In this document: positions 36,387 to 45,902 of the stretch, piece by piece | Position numbering within the stretch: the stretch's first letter is position 1 | Layout: the number at the start of each line of letters is the position of its first letter | Assembly: GCF_900601905.1 (NCBI RefSeq) | Contig: NZ_UWFA01000416.1 | Location: 620,001 to 684,000 of the forward strand | DNA length: 64,000 nt | Source: Pseudomonas viridiflava | Lineage (GTDB): Bacteria; Pseudomonadota; Gammaproteobacteria; Pseudomonadales; Pseudomonadaceae | Direction of reading: 5' to 3' | Program-made: the position numbers and the translations under genes | Notes under the pieces: model-generated | Told to the model about the DNA's origin: nothing | The model's database searches: none | Seen by the model: the letters and a program-made list of their open reading frames with translations, nothing else

Positions 36387-36426
36387 GGCACGCGGCAACG
36401 CGTTACCGGTAGACGCTCACCGACGC

Positions 36427-36518
36427 CATCGCGAGCATGCTCACTCCTACAGGTTCGCGGTTTATCTGGAATAACGCCGAACCTGTAGGAGCCATCGGAG
36501 GTTACGACGGTCGCGATA
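36427..36518. repeat. REP-like inverted repeat
   Basis: CTACAGGTTCG near 36447-36457 and CGAACCTGTAG near 36478-36488 pair perfectly, flanked by CATCGCGAGC and by a partly matching GGTCGCGAT. It lies between the convergent hybrid kinase and GlxA-like genes, where it could also limit read-through. Nothing else is visible in the 160-base gap. Confidence 0.65.
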
Positions 36519-36546
36519 GCGGTGTATCAGACAACCCCCGATCCCC

Positions 36547-37530
36547 CTACCCCACCAACCGCTTTTCCCTGGAAGGCCGGTAGCCGAAGTACGAGCTGTA
36601 GCATTTGCTGAAATGGCTTGGCGACACGAAACCACACGCCACCAGCACCTCGACCTGGGACATTTCGGTGTGTTGCAGCAGGCGTCGCGCCTCTGTAATG
36701 CGCAGTTCCAGGTAATAACGCTGCGGCGTTGTGCCCAATTGCTCGCGGAACAGCCGTTCGATCTGCCGCCGCGAGCGTCCGGCGTAAACCGCCAACTGAT
36801 CCATCTCCAGCGGCTCCTCCAGATTGGCGTCCATCAAATTGACTACTTCGCGCAGTGGCGCACTGACCGAAAGGTGCGCAGACGCCTTGATACGCCGGTA
36901 GCGTGACTCTTCAAAGGACAGAATGTCCTCGATCCCCTCAACCAAAGCCTTGTCGTGCAGTACCTTGATCCACTCCAGCGCCATGTGGAATGCGCCGGAA
37001 GGGCTTGAAGCGCTGAGCCGATCCCGATCCACCACGAACGGCTCGCTGGTCACGTGAGTGATTTTGCAGATTTCCGCCAACGCCGGCCGATGCTCAGGAT
37101 GAATCGCACAACGATAGCCCTCCAGCAAACCCGCCACTCCCAGAAACCAAGCGCCATTCCACAGCCCCGCCAATGCGACTCCCGCGTCGGCAGCGGCCTT
37201 GAGCAAGCCGATCAATTCATCGCTGGCGTGTAGCTCGGTGCGATAGCCGCCACAGATCACCAGCAGGTCCAGCTCTTGAATGACCGGCAGGCCGATTTTC
37301 TCATCCGGACGGATCACCAGCCCCAGATCGCTGATGACCTCACTGCCCTGCAGCCCGAACGTTCGACTGCTGAACAACTTGGGCCGCAACAGGTTGGCGG
37401 TGACGAGGGTGTCCAGTGCCTGGGTAAATGCCGGCAGTGAAAAATGCTCAAGCAGCAGAAAGCCGGTGCGCGTCTGTTGCGCAGGTGTCTTGCTGCTCTC
37501 ATCCAGATAGCGAAGGTTCTTGCCCTTCAT
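36547..37530 (-). CDS. GlxA/ArgR-like AraC-family transcriptional regulator
   Basis: 327 residues from ATG 37530 (a TTG at 37560 would add ten). The N-terminal 190 residues form a DJ-1/PfpI-like amidotransferase-type fold (TGFLLLEHFSLPAFTQALDT, then ELDLLVICGGYRTEL and GLWNGAWFLGVAGLLEGYRC); the nucleophile Cys is replaced, since NGAW stands where active enzymes have a Cys. The C-terminal 100 residues are the AraC helix-turn-helix pair, ending FVSPSHFSKCYSSYFGYRPS. Such regulators control amino-acid and quaternary-amine catabolism in Pseudomonas. No target gene is adjacent. Confidence 0.85.
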   Translation of the reverse strand: MKGKNLRYLDESSKTPAQQTRTGFLLLEHFSLPAFTQALDTLVTANLLRPKLFSSRTFGLQGSEVISDLGLVIRPDEKIGLPVIQELDLLVICGGYRTELHASDELIGLLKAAADAGVALAGLWNGAWFLGVAGLLEGYRCAIHPEHRPALAEICKITHVTSEPFVVDRDRLSASSPSGAFHMALEWIKVLHDKALVEGIEDILSFEESRYRRIKASAHLSVSAPLREVVNLMDANLEEPLEMDQLAVYAGRSRRQIERLFREQLGTTPQRYYLELRITEARRLLQHTEMSQVEVLVACGFVSPSHFSKCYSSYFGYRPSREKRLVG

Positions 37531-37709
37531 GCATCCGCTGAACTGACGGCGCTCGATCAATCGGTGTCTCGCTTCTTTATTATCGGGAGTGCCTGACAGC
37601 CCAGGCCTGCAACCGTGTCGAGCCTAAAATACGCCACCACGGGGCCGAGCTGTAGCGCTTTTTCAGGCAGCCTCGCCTTACACCCAAGCGTAATGCTGAC
37701 CCTTAACGC

Positions 37710-37733
37710 AAAAAGCCCGCTGCGATGCGGGCT
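37710..37733 (-). terminator. Rho-independent terminator of the gene at 37753-38289
   Basis: On the minus strand AGCCCGC pairs with GCGGGCT around a 6-base loop (37714-37733) and is followed by four T. It lies 20 bases after the stop of the small membrane-protein gene. Confidence 0.75.
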
Positions 37734-37752
37734 ATTGGCGACTGGCAGGTGA

Positions 37753-38289
37753 CTAGGTCGACGGATAGATGATGTGCACAAACACCGCAAAAACGCCCAG
37801 ACACAGCCAGAACACGAAGAACATCCAGGGCGTGCGTTTTGAGAACAGCAGCGCCGTCTTGTGGCCTTTGTCAGTGGACTCCCAGGCGCTGAACAAGGGC
37901 GAATCGTCGTAGGCCATGCCAATAACCGGTTCGCTTCTGAGCAGCCCGCTTTGCTTGTAGTACCAGTGATCGATGATGTCGCAAGCGGCCTTGATCCCCG
38001 GCCAGGCCATGATCGAGCTGGCCAGCCCGAAGATCACCAGCATCACCGGCACGACCATGGTGAAGATGACGCCCCACTGCGGATTCAGATTGGCCATGCT
38101 GGAGGCATAGGCAATCACCAGAAAAGCCTGGGCGGTCAGGTAAGCGTTGGTTCGACTGGACAGGTTGGTCGTTTCGAAGTGAATTTCGTTGCGATAGAAG
38201 TCCAGACGCTCCTTGGCAGAGGCAAAGATCCTGGTTTCCTGCTCGACCTCCTCATGGAAAGCCGCAGGGGACGTGATGATTTTCGACAC
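37753..38289 (-). CDS. Small membrane protein, possibly of the RipA-like octameric membrane-protein type
   Basis: 178 residues. A soluble, charged N terminus (EEVEQETRIFASAKERLDFY) is followed by two hydrophobic segments close together (about 50-67 and 73-95), a soluble loop (about 96-148) and a last segment (about 150-172). NEIHFETTNLSSRTNAYLTA, just before the first membrane segment, is the most distinctive stretch. The layout resembles RipA-like membrane proteins, but I cannot confirm that without a search. It ends in a good terminator and is divergent from the Rsm-like RNA region and ligD. No operon partner. Confidence 0.65.
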   Translation of the reverse strand: MSKIITSPAAFHEEVEQETRIFASAKERLDFYRNEIHFETTNLSSRTNAYLTAQAFLVIAYASSMANLNPQWGVIFTMVVPVMLVIFGLASSIMAWPGIKAACDIIDHWYYKQSGLLRSEPVIGMAYDDSPLFSAWESTDKGHKTALLFSKRTPWMFFVFWLCLGVFAVFVHIIYPST

Positions 38290-38390
38290 GATGACCTCAA
38301 AGCGTAGTGATCAGGCTTAGAAGTGAATCGGCGCATCAAGTTCAGCGCAAAAAGACCGTTGCGGGCACCGTTCAGCCGGAAAAAAGACAA

Positions 38391-38413
38391 TAAAAAACCC
38401 GCCGAAGCGGGTT
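38391..38413 (-). terminator. Terminator of the RsmX-like RNA (also functional-looking on the plus strand)
   Basis: AACCCGC and GCGGGTT pair around CGAA/TTCG at 38396-38413. On the minus strand six T follow; on the plus strand TTATTTTT follows, so it may act both ways. Confidence 0.85.
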
Positions 38414-38509
38414 ATTTTTCATCAAAACCATTCCAACATCCTGTCGGCAGCATCCAAGCCATGGTGATCATCCTTGACCGCTGAAGCGCTTCCTGTGCTT
38501 CAGTTGATG
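38391..38509 (-). ncRNA. rsmX: RsmX-like regulatory small RNA (CsrA/RsmA/RsmE-sequestering)
   Basis: The minus strand encodes an RNA of about 119 bases with five GGA motifs in a short space, three of them as ACAGGAA, CAAGGAT and ACAGGAT. The first lies in the loop of a 7-bp hairpin (CTGAAGC/GCTTCAG, 38481-38503). Another sits in the loop of the CGAC/GTTG hairpin (about 38439-38451). The RNA ends in a strong terminator (CCCGC-TTCG-GCGGG and six T). Length, GGA density, loop placement and lack of an ORF are those of Pseudomonas RsmX/Y/Z RNAs, which titrate the translational repressors RsmA and RsmE. A promoter and a GacA-like half site lie at the right distances upstream. No gene or other explanation exists for the terminator between two divergent genes. 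Confidence 0.75.
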
Positions 38510-38514
38510 GCTCT

Positions 38515-38543
38515 AGATTGAGCTCCGGGACGCAATCTGTAAA
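38515..38543 (-). promoter_or_regulatory. Putative sigma-70 promoter of the RsmX-like RNA
   Basis: On the minus strand TTTACA (38543-38538) and CAATCT (38520-38515) are 17 bases apart, predicting a start near 38508, which gives the expected RNA length of about 119 bases to the terminator. Confidence 0.5.
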
Positions 38544-38564
38544 CGGCCATTACCCCTCTGTTCG

Positions 38565-38582
38565 TGTAAGCCTTTGGCTATG
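38565..38582 (-). promoter_or_regulatory. Candidate GacA upstream activating site (one perfect half)
   Basis: The known GacA site of rsm genes is TGTAAG-N6-CTTACA. Here one half is perfect (TGTAAG at 38565-38570 on the plus strand, that is CTTACA on the minus strand); the other half (38577-38582) matches at only two of six positions. The centre lies about 65 bases before the predicted start, where GacA sites of rsm genes usually lie. Confidence 0.45.
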
Positions 38583-38701
38583 CCGCCCGCTGATTTTCTC
38601 CCATGCAACAGGGCGCACCGAGCAGAAAGACCGGTTATCACGCGCCAGGAACTCGATTTGCCAGGCGTGTTCTGCTGTTTATCACAGTAAGGAGATCGGC
38701 C

Positions 38702-41449
38702 ATGAGTGCGGCACTGGACGAATACAACCGCAAACGCGACTTCGATGCCACGCCTGAACCTTCGGGCGACAAGGCAAAGGCCAGGCGCGGCGCAAGTAAG
38801 GGCAAAACCTCGACCAAGGCCGCACACGCCTTGCAGTTCTGCATTCAGAAGCATGACGCCTCGCGCCTGCATTACGATTTCCGGCTGGAGCTGGACGGCA
38901 CCCTAAAAAGCTGGGCAGTGCCCAAAGGCCCCTCCCTGGACCCAAAAGCCAAGCGCCTGGCGGTCCACGTTGAGGATCACCCGATCAGTTACGCAACGTT
39001 CGAAGGCAGCATCCCCGAAGGCCATTACGGCGCGGGGGATGTGATTGTCTGGGATCGGGGTGTCTGGAAGCCGCTTTCCGATCCTGCCGAGGCCTACACT
39101 AAAGGCAGGCTGAAATTCGAATTGCAGGGCGAGAAACTGGCGGGTATCTGGAATCTGGTACGAACCCACATGCCTGGCAAACAGGAGCAGTGGTTTCTGA
39201 TCAAGCATCAGGACGAATTCGCCCGTGCCGAGAGCGATTATGACGTCGTCAAGGCCGAGCCCCACAGCGTGCTGAGCGAGCGCACCATCGTGGAGAAACA
39301 GGTGGCGAAGAAGGCGGCGAAAACCTCCTCCAGAGACAAAAAGGCTAAAGAGGCCGAACCCAAGCCCGTCGAAAAAGTTGGCAAAGCGGCTAAAAGTCCA
39401 GCCCCTGCATCCGCTTCGAAAAAACCATCGGGCAAAACCCTGTTGGCCAACGCAGAACCCGCAACAATTCCAGACGTCATCAAACCGGAGCTGGCCACGC
39501 TGGTGGACTCGGCCCCGGAAGGCGACTGGCGTTACGAGATCAAGTTTGATGGCTACCGGGTCATGGCCAGGATCAACGACGGCAAGGTGCAGTTGTTTAC
39601 CCGCAACGGTCATGACTGGACCCACAAGCTGCCCCGTCAGGCAGAAGCCCTGGCTAGCCTGGGCCTGGAGTCTGCATGGCTGGACGGCGAAATGGTGGTG
39701 GCCAACGAGCAAGGCGTGCCGGATTTTCAAGCCTTGCAGAATGCATTCGAGGCCAACAGCAGCGAGCGCATCAGCTATTACCTGTTCGACATGCCCTACC
39801 TCAACGGCATGGACCTGCGTCAGGTCGCCGTGGAGCAGCGCCGCGCCGCGCTTGCCAAGGTGCTGGAGCGCAGCGACGATCAAGTACTGCGCTTTTCCGA
39901 AGATTTTGCCGAAACCCCTGATGCCCTTCTGAACACTGCCTGCCAGATGCAAATGGAAGGCTTGATTGGCAAGCGGGTAGGCAGCAGCTATGTGTCCCGA
40001 CGCAGTGCCGACTGGATCAAGCTCAAGTGTAAACGTCGCCAGGAATTCGTGGTGGTGGGGTTCACCGAGCCCAAAGGCGCGCGCAGCAAATTTGGCGCCT
40101 TACTGCTGGGGTTACATGATGCCGACAGCGGTGAACTGCGCTATGCAGGCAAGGTAGGCACCGGTTTCAACCAAGCCACCCTCGACAGCATCCACCAACA
40201 GCTGACGCCGCTGGAGACCAAAAAGGCTGCAGTGGTCAACCCGCCCACCGGCTTTGAAGCCAAAGGCGTGCACTGGCTCAAGCCGCAACTGCTGGCGGAA
40301 GTGGCCTTTGCCGAAATTACTCAGGAAGGTTCGGTGCGCCATGCGGTGTTCCAGGGTCTGCGCACCGACAAGCCCGCACAATCGATTACCGAAGAGCGCC
40401 CTGCTGCGCCAGATAAAATCAGCAAAGCGGCGCCCAAAACCGCAGCGCAATCGGCCAAGGCCAAGACCCGGTCGAGCGCTGGCCCGGAAGCTGAGCCTGA
40501 AGCCAAAACCAAAACCAAATCCAGCGCCAAGACCAAGCCCGAGCAAAACGCAACCGCTGAGCCGACCCTGACCGGCAAGGTGCGCCTCACCCACCCGGAA
40601 CGCGTGATCGACCCGGCCAGTGGCGCCACCAAGCGTGATCTGGCGGATTACTGCATTCGCATCTCCGAGTGGCTGTTGCCGCAGCTGAAAGACCGCCCGG
40701 TCGCCCTGGTGCGCGCACCGGAGGGCATCACCGGCGAGCTGTTCTTTCAGAAAAACGCCGAGCGGCTGTCGATCCCCGGCATTGAAACCCTGGGCAAGGA
40801 GTACACCGGCCATCCGGTGATGCTGATCAACAACCTCGAGGCGCTGATTGGTGCGGTGCAAATGAGCACCATCGAGCTGCACACCTGGAATGCCGTGTCC
40901 CGGGACCTTGAACGGCCGGACCGCTTCATTCTCGACCTCGACCCGGACCCTGCCCTGCCCTGGAAAAGCATGGTCGAAGCCACCCAGCTGACCCTCACGG
41001 TGCTCGACGAGCTGGGCCTGAAGTCGTTCCTCAAGACCAGCGGCGGCAAAGGCATTCATATCGTCGTGCCGCTGACCCCGAAGGCCGATTGGGATGCCGT
41101 GAAAGACTTCAGCCATGCCATCGTCAAACACATCGCCAAGCTGCTGCCGGATCGCTTCTCAGCGGTGTCGGGGCCGAAGAACCGTGTCGGGCGGATTTTC
41201 ATCGACTACCTGCGCAACGGCCTGGGCGCCACCACCATCTGCGCCTACGCGCCCCGTACCCGTGAAAATCTGCCGGTGTCGGTGCCCATTTTTCGTGACG
41301 AGATCAAGGAACTCAAAGGCGCCAATACCTGGACCATCCATAACGTCCACCAGCGCCTGGCGGAGCTGGACAGCGACCCGTGGGCGGACATGGCGAAAAC
41401 CAGACAGACCATCACCGCCACCATGCGCAAGCGGGTGGGTTTGAAGTAG
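38702..41449 (+). CDS. ligD: Multifunctional non-homologous end-joining DNA ligase LigD
   Basis: 915 residues from ATG 38702, chosen for TAAGGAG seven bases before it. Three domains in the Pseudomonas order: 3'-phosphoesterase (about 35-190, QKHDASRLHYDFRLELDG); ATP-dependent ligase (about 255-560) with the adenylated Lys281 in YEIKFDGYRVMARI; and an archaeo-eukaryotic primase-like polymerase (about 620-905) with FILDLDPDPALPWKSM and FLKTSGGKGIHIVVPL. Lys/Ala/Pro-rich linkers separate them (about 190-250 and 565-620). With Ku it repairs double-strand breaks without a template. No ku gene is in the window. The gene stands alone, to the right of the RsmX-like RNA. Confidence 0.95.
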   Translation: MSAALDEYNRKRDFDATPEPSGDKAKARRGASKGKTSTKAAHALQFCIQKHDASRLHYDFRLELDGTLKSWAVPKGPSLDPKAKRLAVHVEDHPISYATFEGSIPEGHYGAGDVIVWDRGVWKPLSDPAEAYTKGRLKFELQGEKLAGIWNLVRTHMPGKQEQWFLIKHQDEFARAESDYDVVKAEPHSVLSERTIVEKQVAKKAAKTSSRDKKAKEAEPKPVEKVGKAAKSPAPASASKKPSGKTLLANAEPATIPDVIKPELATLVDSAPEGDWRYEIKFDGYRVMARINDGKVQLFTRNGHDWTHKLPRQAEALASLGLESAWLDGEMVVANEQGVPDFQALQNAFEANSSERISYYLFDMPYLNGMDLRQVAVEQRRAALAKVLERSDDQVLRFSEDFAETPDALLNTACQMQMEGLIGKRVGSSYVSRRSADWIKLKCKRRQEFVVVGFTEPKGARSKFGALLLGLHDADSGELRYAGKVGTGFNQATLDSIHQQLTPLETKKAAVVNPPTGFEAKGVHWLKPQLLAEVAFAEITQEGSVRHAVFQGLRTDKPAQSITEERPAAPDKISKAAPKTAAQSAKAKTRSSAGPEAEPEAKTKTKSSAKTKPEQNATAEPTLTGKVRLTHPERVIDPASGATKRDLADYCIRISEWLLPQLKDRPVALVRAPEGITGELFFQKNAERLSIPGIETLGKEYTGHPVMLINNLEALIGAVQMSTIELHTWNAVSRDLERPDRFILDLDPDPALPWKSMVEATQLTLTVLDELGLKSFLKTSGGKGIHIVVPLTPKADWDAVKDFSHAIVKHIAKLLPDRFSAVSGPKNRVGRIFIDYLRNGLGATTICAYAPRTRENLPVSVPIFRDEIKELKGANTWTIHNVHQRLAELDSDPWADMAKTRQTITATMRKRVGLK

Positions 41450-41493
41450 AGCGGATAGCCGTCCACGATGACCCCTGACTGTCCGGGTTACCT

Positions 41494-41519
41494 CGTAGGA
41501 GCGGCTTCAGCCGCGATGG
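41494..41519. repeat. Single REP element
   Basis: CGTAGGAGCGGCTTCAGCCG is the same REP core as at 1318-1343, here without a clear inverted partner (a remnant may start near 41580). It lies between the convergent ligD and GGDEF/EAL genes. Confidence 0.75.
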
Positions 41520-41607
41520 GCGCGATAGGCACAACGGTCACCTGTGCAAGCCTGCCCCGCGTGCGTGGCTGTCCAGATCCCTCGCGGCACATCAGGCCAA
41601 GGGCAAC

Positions 41608-44600
41608 CTAGAGCTTGTTCATGTCCCGGTGCTGAAACGCCTGAGCCACAGTGGTGCGCAGTTCCTTGTCGTCCCATGGCTTGGTCAGGAATTTGTAGAT
41701 GGCACCCTGGTTGATGGCGTCCGTCACCGACTTCAGATCGGTATAGCCCGACAGCACGATGCGCACGGTGTCGGGATACAAGTCCTTGACCCTGCTCAGA
41801 AATTCGGTGCCGTTCATTTCCGGCATGCGCTGGTCAGAGAGGATCACATGCACGTCGTGCTTGGCCAGCAATGCGAAGGCATCCTGGGCGTTACGCGCCA
41901 TCAGGATCTGATAGCCATCACGGCGCAATACACGGCTCAGGGCGCGCAGAATATTGACCTCGTCGTCCAGCAACAGCAGGGTTCGCCCGCCTGCGTTAAT
42001 GCTGTTGGCCGGGCGTAGCAGTTGTAACCTGGCCTGCTGTTCAATGAGAAATACTTCGAGATCCCTGAACGGCATCGGCTTGGCAAAGTAATAGCCCTGA
42101 AACTCGTCGCACTGGTTTCTTTTCAGAAAGTCGACCTGCGGCTCGTTTTCCACGCCTTCGGCGATCACTTTCAAGCCCAAGTGGTGGGCCATCGAGATGA
42201 TCCCTTGGGCGATGGCCGCGTCACTGCGATCGCTGATGATCTCGCCCACGAAGGACCGATCAATCTTGACCTTGTCGATGGGCAGCCGCTTGAGATAGCT
42301 CAGGCTGGAGAAGCCGGTGCCGAAGTCATCAATGGCAATGTGTACGCCAATGGCCTTGAGCGCGTGCAGGGTCTCAATGGCTTTTTCGGCGTTGTCCATC
42401 AGCACCGATTCGGTGATCTCCAGTTCCAGCAGCTCCGCCGGCAAGCGGGTCTGCTCCAGCGTGGCTTTGACAAAATCGACGAAGTTCACCCGCTGGAACT
42501 GCATGGGGGAAATGTTCACCGCCATGACCTGGTTTTTCCAGCCAAGGTCGAACAACTGCCGGGCCTGCTGACAGGCGGTGGTGATCGCCCACTCGCTCAT
42601 GGGAATGATCTGCCCGGTGTCTTCGGCCACGGGTATGAACAGGATCGGCGCAATGAACCCCCGCTCCGGGTGCTGCCAGCGCATCAATGCTTCATAGCCG
42701 GTAACCCGGCCGCTGTGGGCATCCACCTGCGGTTGGTAATACAGTTGCAGGCTCTGGGCTTCGATGGCTTTTTGCAGTTCGTTACGCAGATAGACCCGTT
42801 CACTGACCTTCTGGTTGAGGTCTTCGGTGTACCACTGGCAGTTGTTCTTGCCCTGTTGCTTGGCTTTGTACATGGCCAGATCGGCTTGCTGTATCAGATG
42901 CATCGGTTGCTCGATGCGCCCGTCGCTCAGGGTGATGCCCATGCTCGCGGTGATTTGCAGCTCGGTGCCGTCAATGGTGTAGACCTTGCCGATGTTTTCG
43001 ATCAGGCGGTTGGCGACCAGCAGCACGTCTTCATCCTTTGCCAGGTCCGGCAGGATGATGACGAACTCGTCACCGCCCATCCGCGCTACGGTGTCGCCGG
43101 GACGGACCTGCTGTTCCATACGCCGCGCCACTTCAATCAGGATCAGGTCGCCAACGCTGTGCCCCAGGCTGTCGTTGATCGGTTTGAACCCGTCCAGGTC
43201 AATGAACATGACCGCCAGGGTGCGTTTGTAACGCACGCTGAACGTGCAGCCCTGAACCAGACGATCTTCCAGCAAGGCGCGGTTGGGCAGCCCGGTCAGC
43301 ACATCGTGGCTGGCGTTATAGGCCAGTTCCGACTCGAAACGTTTCTGTTCGGAGATATCCCGCAGCGCCACGACCCAGCCCTGCGGACCTTCGTCATTGA
43401 TCAACGGCGCACTGTCGAACGCCAGGTAACGCTCGCCCTGAGGCGACAGCCCCTGAATGACTTCACCGTGGTAGCTGCTGGTACGCGCGCTGTGTTCGCT
43501 GTCACTCAGCGCCAGCGGCAGATAGTGCCCGAGCATTTGCCCTAGCAACGCCTGCGCCGGTTGGTTCAGCAGGTACGCTGCGGTGGGGTTGATGAAAGTG
43601 AGCAGACCCTGGCGATCCACCGCCAGCAACCCTTCGCTGACGCTGTTGGTGATCGCCGAAGTGAACTCCAGCTGGGTCTTCAGACGACGCTCGCCCGCCA
43701 GCACCTTTTGCACCAACTGGCTGTTTTTCATCACCACCACCGCCATTTGCGCAAACTGTTGGGCAATGGCCAGGTCGTCCTGATCGAAATCGCCTTCGTA
43801 CTTGTCCGACAGTTGCAGCAGGCCCAGGTTGGTGCCGTCGTGGTCCTTGAGCGGCACGGCCAGCCAACCGCGCCGCGCGCGCCCGGCGTTGCCGTCGGCA
43901 TCCTGGCTGTGCCAGCGCGTGTGGTTATGTAACTGATCTCGGCTGAGCAGAATCGGCTGGTTGGTATCACGGATCTTGGCGCTGAACTCCAGTTCATCGC
44001 TGATCCAGTGATCCTGAGGCTGGCTGGTGTACTTGTCCGATAGCGACGCCGAATAGATCTCCGATGCACCCTCGCCCGTTGTGCTCAGGTGGATGACCGA
44101 CTGGTGCGCGCCCAGCAGCAGGCGAAGGCGTTCAGCCATGTAGTCGAGCAAGGTGTCGCTCTGGTTGTGGCTGTTGATGATGCTATTGATATTGACCGCC
44201 GTTTCACTCAACCCGCCCAGCAATTCGGCCTGATGCTCGGAATGCTGCAAAGCCTCCCTCAGCGCCCGCAAGGTGTGATTGCGATAGCTGAAATCCTTGG
44301 CAATGCCGAAACCGCCGACAATCTTGTCATCAATGATGATCGGCAAGTGAGTCAGGCCCACGTCGATCAGTTGCCCTCCCCGGGCGCGCAGCAGCCCTTC
44401 GTCGCGCAACGTGCCACCGGTAATCGGCGTGGTGACGTAATCCGCCAGTTTCGAAGCCTCTTCGTGATGCATCAGCACCGACAGATGCTCGCCCAACAGC
44501 TCGTCTTCGGTGTAATCGGCCAGCGAGCAACCGGCGCGGTTCACGCTGGTGAGGCGGCCATCCAGGTCAAAGGAATACACCGGGTCAGGGTTGAAGGTGA

Positions 44601-45828
44601 ACAGCGAGCGATAAAAACTCTCACTGCCCACCAACGGTGTCACGTCGTGCGCCATGGCAAACAGCGTGCGCTCGCTGGCCGACCAGCGCCCGGTCCAGTG
44701 CAGGTGAACGACCACACCATCCTGGCGGCGGAAGCTGCAGCGAAAATGATGCCGTTCGCCACCCTCGATCATGGCCTGCAGGATGGCCCGGGTCGGTGCC
44801 TGATCCTCAGCCAGCAGATAATCGAAGATCGACTGGCCGAGCATGTCCTCCGGTCGATAGCCCAACACGATCATCGTCGACGGGCTCAGCTGGGTGAACC
44901 GATAGTGCTCGTCGAGGGAGCAGAGGATGTCCTCGGAAAACTCCACGATGCGCTGGTTCAAGGCTTGCAGACTGGCCTGTTCACGCAGGCTGTCCTGCAG
45001 GGCATGGTTGGCCAGGCGCAGATGTTCGGCATGCTTGAGCGCCAGCCGCGCCAGACGCTGGCTGGTCATGATCAGAAAACTGAAAACCAGCCCAAGGCCG
45101 AGGATCAGGTTGGGCAGATAAGTCACGGCAAAGCTGTCGGCCGGGTCCTGGTTGGCAAAGTGCTGCTGGCTGAGCAGAAACCAGCTGATGACCGTGGTGA
45201 AGGCGCCGCTGATGCCTGCCGCCACAGTCAGGCGATCCATCAGTTGGCTGCGGTTATCCGGCAGTTGGGGCAGCAACGCCAGGGCGACGCTGATGAAAAT
45301 CAGGAACAGGTGAACGATGTAGTTGAGTTCAGTGCGAAAGCCGATCTGCTCGATACTCAGTCCCGCCCACCCGCTGGTGATGTGGGTCAGAAGGATCACC
45401 AACACCAGCCCGGCGCCGCAGCCCCTGGCCAGCCATTTGCCCGGCACGCCGCGATGCGCGCAGGCCATGGCCATTCCGATGATGCCCAACACCACTGCCA
45501 GCGGGCTGCGCATGCGTAACAACCCGGTGAGCCACGAGATGCCCCCCTCCAGGCTTGGCACCGCCAGGTTATGCACCACGGTGTAGACGCTCAGCATCAC
45601 CAGCAGGCCGGCGAACAGCGCACTGAGCCGGTGTCGATGGTGGGCGGCACTGAGCAGCCCTGCGGCCACCAGCAGCCCTGCCACGGCCACGTCGGAAAGG
45701 TTCTGCACCTTGAGGCGGCTGGTGAGGCTGATGAACAGCAATCCATACAGGCCGACCAGACTGAACGCGGTCAGGGCAAAGGCTACCAGGTGAATGTAGA
45801 TCTGGCTGACGACGTGACCATTTCTCAT
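41608..45828 (-). CDS. Very large membrane PAS/GAF/GGDEF/EAL protein with C-terminal receiver domain
   Basis: 1406 residues from ATG 45828 (ATG 45855 is possible; neither start has a strong ribosome-binding site). About seven or eight hydrophobic segments fill the first 260 residues. Then come two or more PAS domains (about 290-550), a GAF domain (about 580-740) and a further PAS (about 765-880). The diguanylate cyclase domain keeps GGDEF (918-922). The phosphodiesterase domain keeps EAL (1046-1048) and DDFGTGFSSLSYLKRLPID. Both catalytic signatures look intact, so it may make and break cyclic di-GMP. A receiver (about 1280-1400, VILSDQRMPEMNG) ends the chain, an uncommon position. The histidine kinase encoded 75 bases upstream could phosphorylate it. 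Confidence 0.9.
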   Translation of the reverse strand: MRNGHVVSQIYIHLVAFALTAFSLVGLYGLLFISLTSRLKVQNLSDVAVAGLLVAAGLLSAAHHRHRLSALFAGLLVMLSVYTVVHNLAVPSLEGGISWLTGLLRMRSPLAVVLGIIGMAMACAHRGVPGKWLARGCGAGLVLVILLTHITSGWAGLSIEQIGFRTELNYIVHLFLIFISVALALLPQLPDNRSQLMDRLTVAAGISGAFTTVISWFLLSQQHFANQDPADSFAVTYLPNLILGLGLVFSFLIMTSQRLARLALKHAEHLRLANHALQDSLREQASLQALNQRIVEFSEDILCSLDEHYRFTQLSPSTMIVLGYRPEDMLGQSIFDYLLAEDQAPTRAILQAMIEGGERHHFRCSFRRQDGVVVHLHWTGRWSASERTLFAMAHDVTPLVGSESFYRSLFTFNPDPVYSFDLDGRLTSVNRAGCSLADYTEDELLGEHLSVLMHHEEASKLADYVTTPITGGTLRDEGLLRARGGQLIDVGLTHLPIIIDDKIVGGFGIAKDFSYRNHTLRALREALQHSEHQAELLGGLSETAVNINSIINSHNQSDTLLDYMAERLRLLLGAHQSVIHLSTTGEGASEIYSASLSDKYTSQPQDHWISDELEFSAKIRDTNQPILLSRDQLHNHTRWHSQDADGNAGRARRGWLAVPLKDHDGTNLGLLQLSDKYEGDFDQDDLAIAQQFAQMAVVVMKNSQLVQKVLAGERRLKTQLEFTSAITNSVSEGLLAVDRQGLLTFINPTAAYLLNQPAQALLGQMLGHYLPLALSDSEHSARTSSYHGEVIQGLSPQGERYLAFDSAPLINDEGPQGWVVALRDISEQKRFESELAYNASHDVLTGLPNRALLEDRLVQGCTFSVRYKRTLAVMFIDLDGFKPINDSLGHSVGDLILIEVARRMEQQVRPGDTVARMGGDEFVIILPDLAKDEDVLLVANRLIENIGKVYTIDGTELQITASMGITLSDGRIEQPMHLIQQADLAMYKAKQQGKNNCQWYTEDLNQKVSERVYLRNELQKAIEAQSLQLYYQPQVDAHSGRVTGYEALMRWQHPERGFIAPILFIPVAEDTGQIIPMSEWAITTACQQARQLFDLGWKNQVMAVNISPMQFQRVNFVDFVKATLEQTRLPAELLELEITESVLMDNAEKAIETLHALKAIGVHIAIDDFGTGFSSLSYLKRLPIDKVKIDRSFVGEIISDRSDAAIAQGIISMAHHLGLKVIAEGVENEPQVDFLKRNQCDEFQGYYFAKPMPFRDLEVFLIEQQARLQLLRPANSINAGGRTLLLLDDEVNILRALSRVLRRDGYQILMARNAQDAFALLAKHDVHVILSDQRMPEMNGTEFLSRVKDLYPDTVRIVLSGYTDLKSVTDAINQGAIYKFLTKPWDDKELRTTVAQAFQHRDMNKL

Positions 45829-45902
45829 TGTGTGCCCAGCTTCGTGTCGATCCATGATTGAGAGCGTTCTCACTGCATCAAGCGTTGCCCATATCGCCCT
45901 GT

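Noticed and set aside
43502..45519. Long plus-strand ORFs (for example 44089-45519, 476 residues)
   Set aside because: They lie opposite the continuous, domain-rich GGDEF/EAL gene and have no motif of their own.
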